Below are positions 6,783-8,471 of a DNA stretch of 8,471 nt, piece by piece. Each line of letters starts with the position of its first letter. Position 1 is the first letter of the stretch. Position numbers and translations under genes: made by a program. The notes beneath the pieces are model-generated. The model had not been told where the DNA came from. It made no database searches and worked only from the letters and a program-made list of their open reading frames with translations. The stretch is from Bacteroidales bacterium (GTDB lineage Bacteria > Bacteroidota > Bacteroidia > Bacteroidales > NBLH01), in assembly GCA_029210905.1 (NCBI GenBank), contig JARGGF010000138.1, positions 1 to 8,471 of the forward strand, given 5' to 3'.

Positions 6783-7121
6783 ATGGAAAAAGAAATTTAC
6801 CTCCTCTGGACAAATGGCAATGAAATTACTGCTAAAGAAATGATTTTTATGTATGCCATCAATTCCCGATTGCATGGTTGGTGGGAAAGTGTAACCCTTA
6901 TAATTTGGGGAAATGCAACCCAGATTGTCAAAGATAATGCTGATTTGCAGGAACTTGTTAAAGAGGCAATTGAACATGGTGTGCACGTTACCGCCTGTAA
7001 AAAATGTGCCGATGATTTGGGAGCTGCATCTGCACTTGAAAAGCTTGGAGTTGAAGTCAAATATTGGGGGCAGCCGTTGACAAAACTGCTGCAGGAGGGG
7101 AAGAAGATATTGTACCTTTAA
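6783..7121 (+). CDS. DsrE-family protein (sulfur-relay-like fold)
   Basis: 112 residues, about the usual size for small single-domain DsrE proteins. The start YLLWTNGNEITAKEMIF (6-22) forms the first strand and helix, GWWESVTLIIWGNA (32-45) the second strand, and HGVHVTACKKCADDLG (65-80) carries the cysteine region, ending with GVEVKYWGQPLTKLL (89-103). C72 and C75 form a CxxC pair where DsrE proteins keep their sulfur-carrying cysteine. In DsrE/TusD relatives this cysteine can hold persulfide sulfur, but many small Bacteroidota members have no known role, so activity is inferred from the family only. The protein has no signal peptide and should be cytoplasmic. It may share a transcript with the small-membrane pair 70 bp upstream. 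No dsr or tus partners are in the window. Confidence 0.85.
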   Translation: MEKEIYLLWTNGNEITAKEMIFMYAINSRLHGWWESVTLIIWGNATQIVKDNADLQELVKEAIEHGVHVTACKKCADDLGAASALEKLGVEVKYWGQPLTKLLQEGKKILYL

Positions 7122-7139
7122 AAATTCATAATCTAAGAT

Positions 7140-7240
7140 AGCACAAAGTTTCACAAAGTGCTTTCACAAAGTTTCACAAAGTATTTTTTGATAGTATTTT
7201 TAGTGCGACTTCGTGATTAAACTTTGAGTAACTTTGTGCT
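7140..7240. repeat. CACAAAGT repeats with an inverted copy over the promoter
   Basis: The octamer CACAAAGT occurs at 7142-7149, 7152-7159, 7165-7172 and 7175-7182, as two near-identical 23-bp units (7142-7164 and 7165-7187, 21 of 23 positions equal). The reverse complement ACTTTGTG recurs at 7231-7238; AGCACAAAGT (7140-7149) and ACTTTGTGCT (7231-7240) are a perfect 10-bp inverted pair 81 bp apart. The inverted copy overlaps the -7 box of the next gene. Confidence 0.85.
7229..7236 (+). promoter_or_regulatory. -7 box for the squalene-cyclase-like gene
   Basis: TAACTTTG matches TAnnTTTG at every fixed position, 26 bp before the chosen ATG at 7263, which predicts a short leader of about 20 nt. 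No clear TTTG -33 element stands at the usual distance. The box lies within a repeat word that recurs in this spacer, so a chance match is possible. Confidence 0.4.
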
Positions 7241-7262
7241 CCCTAAAAAAATCTGCAATAAT

Positions 7263-8207
7263 ATGGATCAAAAACCTTTAACCTGGCTACTGAAAACCAA
7301 TAATCCATCCCTAAAATACAGGGTGTTAACTGAATTACTTGATTATCAATCAGATCATCCCTCGGTTTTAGAGCAGAAAAAACTAATTCCTGATTCAAAC
7401 CCAGTAAAAAGTATTTTCGAAAAAATGCATCCTGATGGTTACTGGCTGCAAACCAATCCACGAACTAAAAATATAGTGGGCGATGGGGTAGAATATGGCA
7501 GTTTTGCAAGCACCCATTTTTGCCTTTCTTATTTATCAGAATTGGGTTTGACAAAAGAACATATACTAATTGCAAAAGCTGCCGATCGCTATTTGAGTTT
7601 ACAAAAGGATGATGGCGATTTTTGGTTGCACATGTCTTGCCTGTATGCCTACAATATCAGAACATTTATTAAACTGGGATACAGGGATGACCCCCGGCTG
7701 CAGAAAACCATTGATTTAATGCTAAATACCGAAAGACAAGACCATGGTTATTTGTGCGAAATGCACGAGAAAAAGACCAATCGTAAAAAAAGCTGTATTC
7801 GAGGTTCGGCCAAGGCATTGATGGCTTTTGCTGAGTTACCTGAGTATTGGAAACATCCTCGTTGCCTGGCACTTGTTGATTATTTTCTGAAAAGGAACGG
7901 TATATTTAAATCTAATTGTAAAGACTTGGTAAACAGAGATATGAATACATTTTCTTTTCCATTTACCTGGGGTACAAATTCATGGGAAATTCTGTTTGCT
8001 TTAAGTAAAATGGGATACGGAAATCATAAAAACCTACATCCTGCCTGGCAGTTATTAGAAAATAAAAAAAACGAAGACGGAACTTATAATTTGGATCATA
8101 CTCCTTCGCAAAGTCCATGGAAAGTTGGCAAAAAGGGAGAAGCTAATGGCTGGGTGACTTTTTACATTTTACTGGCGAAAAAACTTAAACATTCCGGGCT
8201 TGATTAA
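7263..8207 (+). CDS. Squalene-cyclase/prenyltransferase-like alpha/alpha-toroid protein
   Basis: 314 residues from the ATG at 7263. The open frame extends to a TTG at 7224, but that start would lie inside the promoter/repeat region and add 13 residues of no family character, so 7263 is preferred. The opening LTWLLKTNNPSLKYRVLTEL (6-25) is typical of a family often labelled as squalene-cyclase-like or, misleadingly, nitrogen-fixation protein. Glycine/tryptophan repeat turns recur: DGYW (58-61), DDGDFW (116-121), TWGTNSWEIL (235-244), EDGTYNL (271-277) and GEANGWVTFYIL (292-303), as expected of stacked helical hairpins. There is no signal peptide, and I see no DxDD motif of classical protonating cyclases, so cyclase activity is doubtful. 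C126, C165, H168 and C178 cluster in the middle and could bind a metal (inference). It stands alone between spacers, so context gives no pathway. Confidence 0.75.
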   Translation: MDQKPLTWLLKTNNPSLKYRVLTELLDYQSDHPSVLEQKKLIPDSNPVKSIFEKMHPDGYWLQTNPRTKNIVGDGVEYGSFASTHFCLSYLSELGLTKEHILIAKAADRYLSLQKDDGDFWLHMSCLYAYNIRTFIKLGYRDDPRLQKTIDLMLNTERQDHGYLCEMHEKKTNRKKSCIRGSAKALMAFAELPEYWKHPRCLALVDYFLKRNGIFKSNCKDLVNRDMNTFSFPFTWGTNSWEILFALSKMGYGNHKNLHPAWQLLENKKNEDGTYNLDHTPSQSPWKVGKKGEANGWVTFYILLAKKLKHSGLD

Positions 8208-8341
8208 AGTGTTTATATTCAAATATATGTGTGAACATTTTTGGGAAAATAATATTTTTTTGCTAATTTTCGTTTAATTCAAAACAAACACAGAACCCTG
8301 GTTAATCTATGTGTATCACTTAAAATTAAGGAGGATAAGTA
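8208..8341 (+). promoter_or_regulatory. Promoter and strong Shine-Dalgarno of the last gene
   Basis: A TTTG at 8240-8243 is followed 20 bp later by TAATTTTC (8264-8271), one mismatch to TAnnTTTG, at the spacing expected of a Bacteroidota promoter. AAGGAGGA at 8328-8335 is a near-perfect Shine-Dalgarno sequence, with 7 nt between GGAGG and the ATG at 8342. Other genes in the window lack one. Just after the preceding stop there is a 6-2-6 AT-only dyad (TATATT-CA-AATATA) that could be a weak transcription end, but it has no GC stem. Confidence 0.45.
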
Positions 8342-8471
8342 ATGAAATTCCCGAAAATTAAATGTTTCAGTATTATACTGAGTATTGTATGCTATATAAG
8401 CTCAGTAAATGCCCAAAAAATTAACAATGAATTTGGTACTGTTGGAAAACAGGTAAGCAAGATAGAAGATA
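8342..8471 (+). CDS. Exported protein, 5' end only (cut by the right edge)
   Basis: 43 codons are visible. The product begins MKFPKIKCFSIILSIVCYIS and continues with a typical signal peptide: basic n-region, hydrophobic core about 9-20, and predicted cleavage at VNA-QK (after A24), leaving an N-terminal glutamine as is common in exported Bacteroidota proteins. There is no convincing lipobox, since C17 lies inside the hydrophobic core. The mature part seen (KINNEFGTVGKQVSKIED) gives no family. The start is fixed by the strong Shine-Dalgarno sequence 7 nt upstream. Confidence 0.7.
   Translation, partial: MKFPKIKCFSIILSIVCYISSVNAQKINNEFGTVGKQVSKIED

Noticed and set aside
6768..7154. Minus-strand open frame of 128 codons antisense to the DsrE gene
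   Set aside because: The plus strand clearly encodes a DsrE-family protein over nearly the same span; the antisense frame has no family features and extends into the CACAAAGT repeats.
7224..7262. TTG start 13 codons upstream for the toroid protein
   Set aside because: It lies within the repeat/promoter region, uses a rarer start codon, and the added residues are not part of the family's usual beginning; ATG at 7263 is better.

Overview
The window looks like chromosomal DNA from a member of the Bacteroidota. It is strongly AT-rich. The largest gene encodes a two-component 'propeller' sensor of the hybrid-two-component-system (HTCS) lineage typical of that phylum. Start codons mostly lack a Shine-Dalgarno sequence. 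Several genes have a match to the Bacteroidota -7 promoter box (TAnnTTTG) upstream, and exported proteins have signal peptides ending just before a glutamine. The genus cannot be told from the sequence.

Layout. Positions 1-855 are an unusually long stretch with no convincing gene, packed with inverted and tandem repeats. It holds a cluster of hairpins (71-240), a strictly 41-bp-periodic array of an 11-bp dyad (core about 309-472, decaying copies on both sides), and a perfect 16-bp-arm inverted repeat (570-609). Positions 856-4797 (+) encode a 1313-residue sensor histidine kinase: signal peptide, 14 propeller repeats, Y_Y_Y domain, one membrane span, GAF domain, coiled coil and HisKA/HATPase, with no receiver or DNA-binding domain. 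Convergent to it, with only 2 bp between the stop codons, is an unrecognised membrane protein (4800-5636, -). A 350-bp intergenic region with a 15-bp minisatellite follows. Next come two tandem small membrane proteins that are diverged paralogues (5987-6334 and 6359-6712, +), a DsrE-family protein with a CxxC pair (6783-7121, +), a repeat-rich spacer, a squalene-cyclase-like alpha/alpha-toroid protein (start reassigned to 7263, ending 8207, +), and the 5' end of a gene for an exported protein (8342 to the right edge, +) with an unusually strong Shine-Dalgarno sequence.

How the genes work together. The small-membrane pair is very likely one transcript, and the DsrE gene may be joined to it (70-bp gap). 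The sensor kinase has no partner regulator in the window. No SusC/SusD or carbohydrate-active enzyme genes are present, so its ligand cannot be guessed. I see no complete defence system, transposase, tRNA, rRNA or CRISPR. The most unusual signals are the 41-bp dyad array, the tandem paralogous membrane pair and the competing hairpins at the left end.
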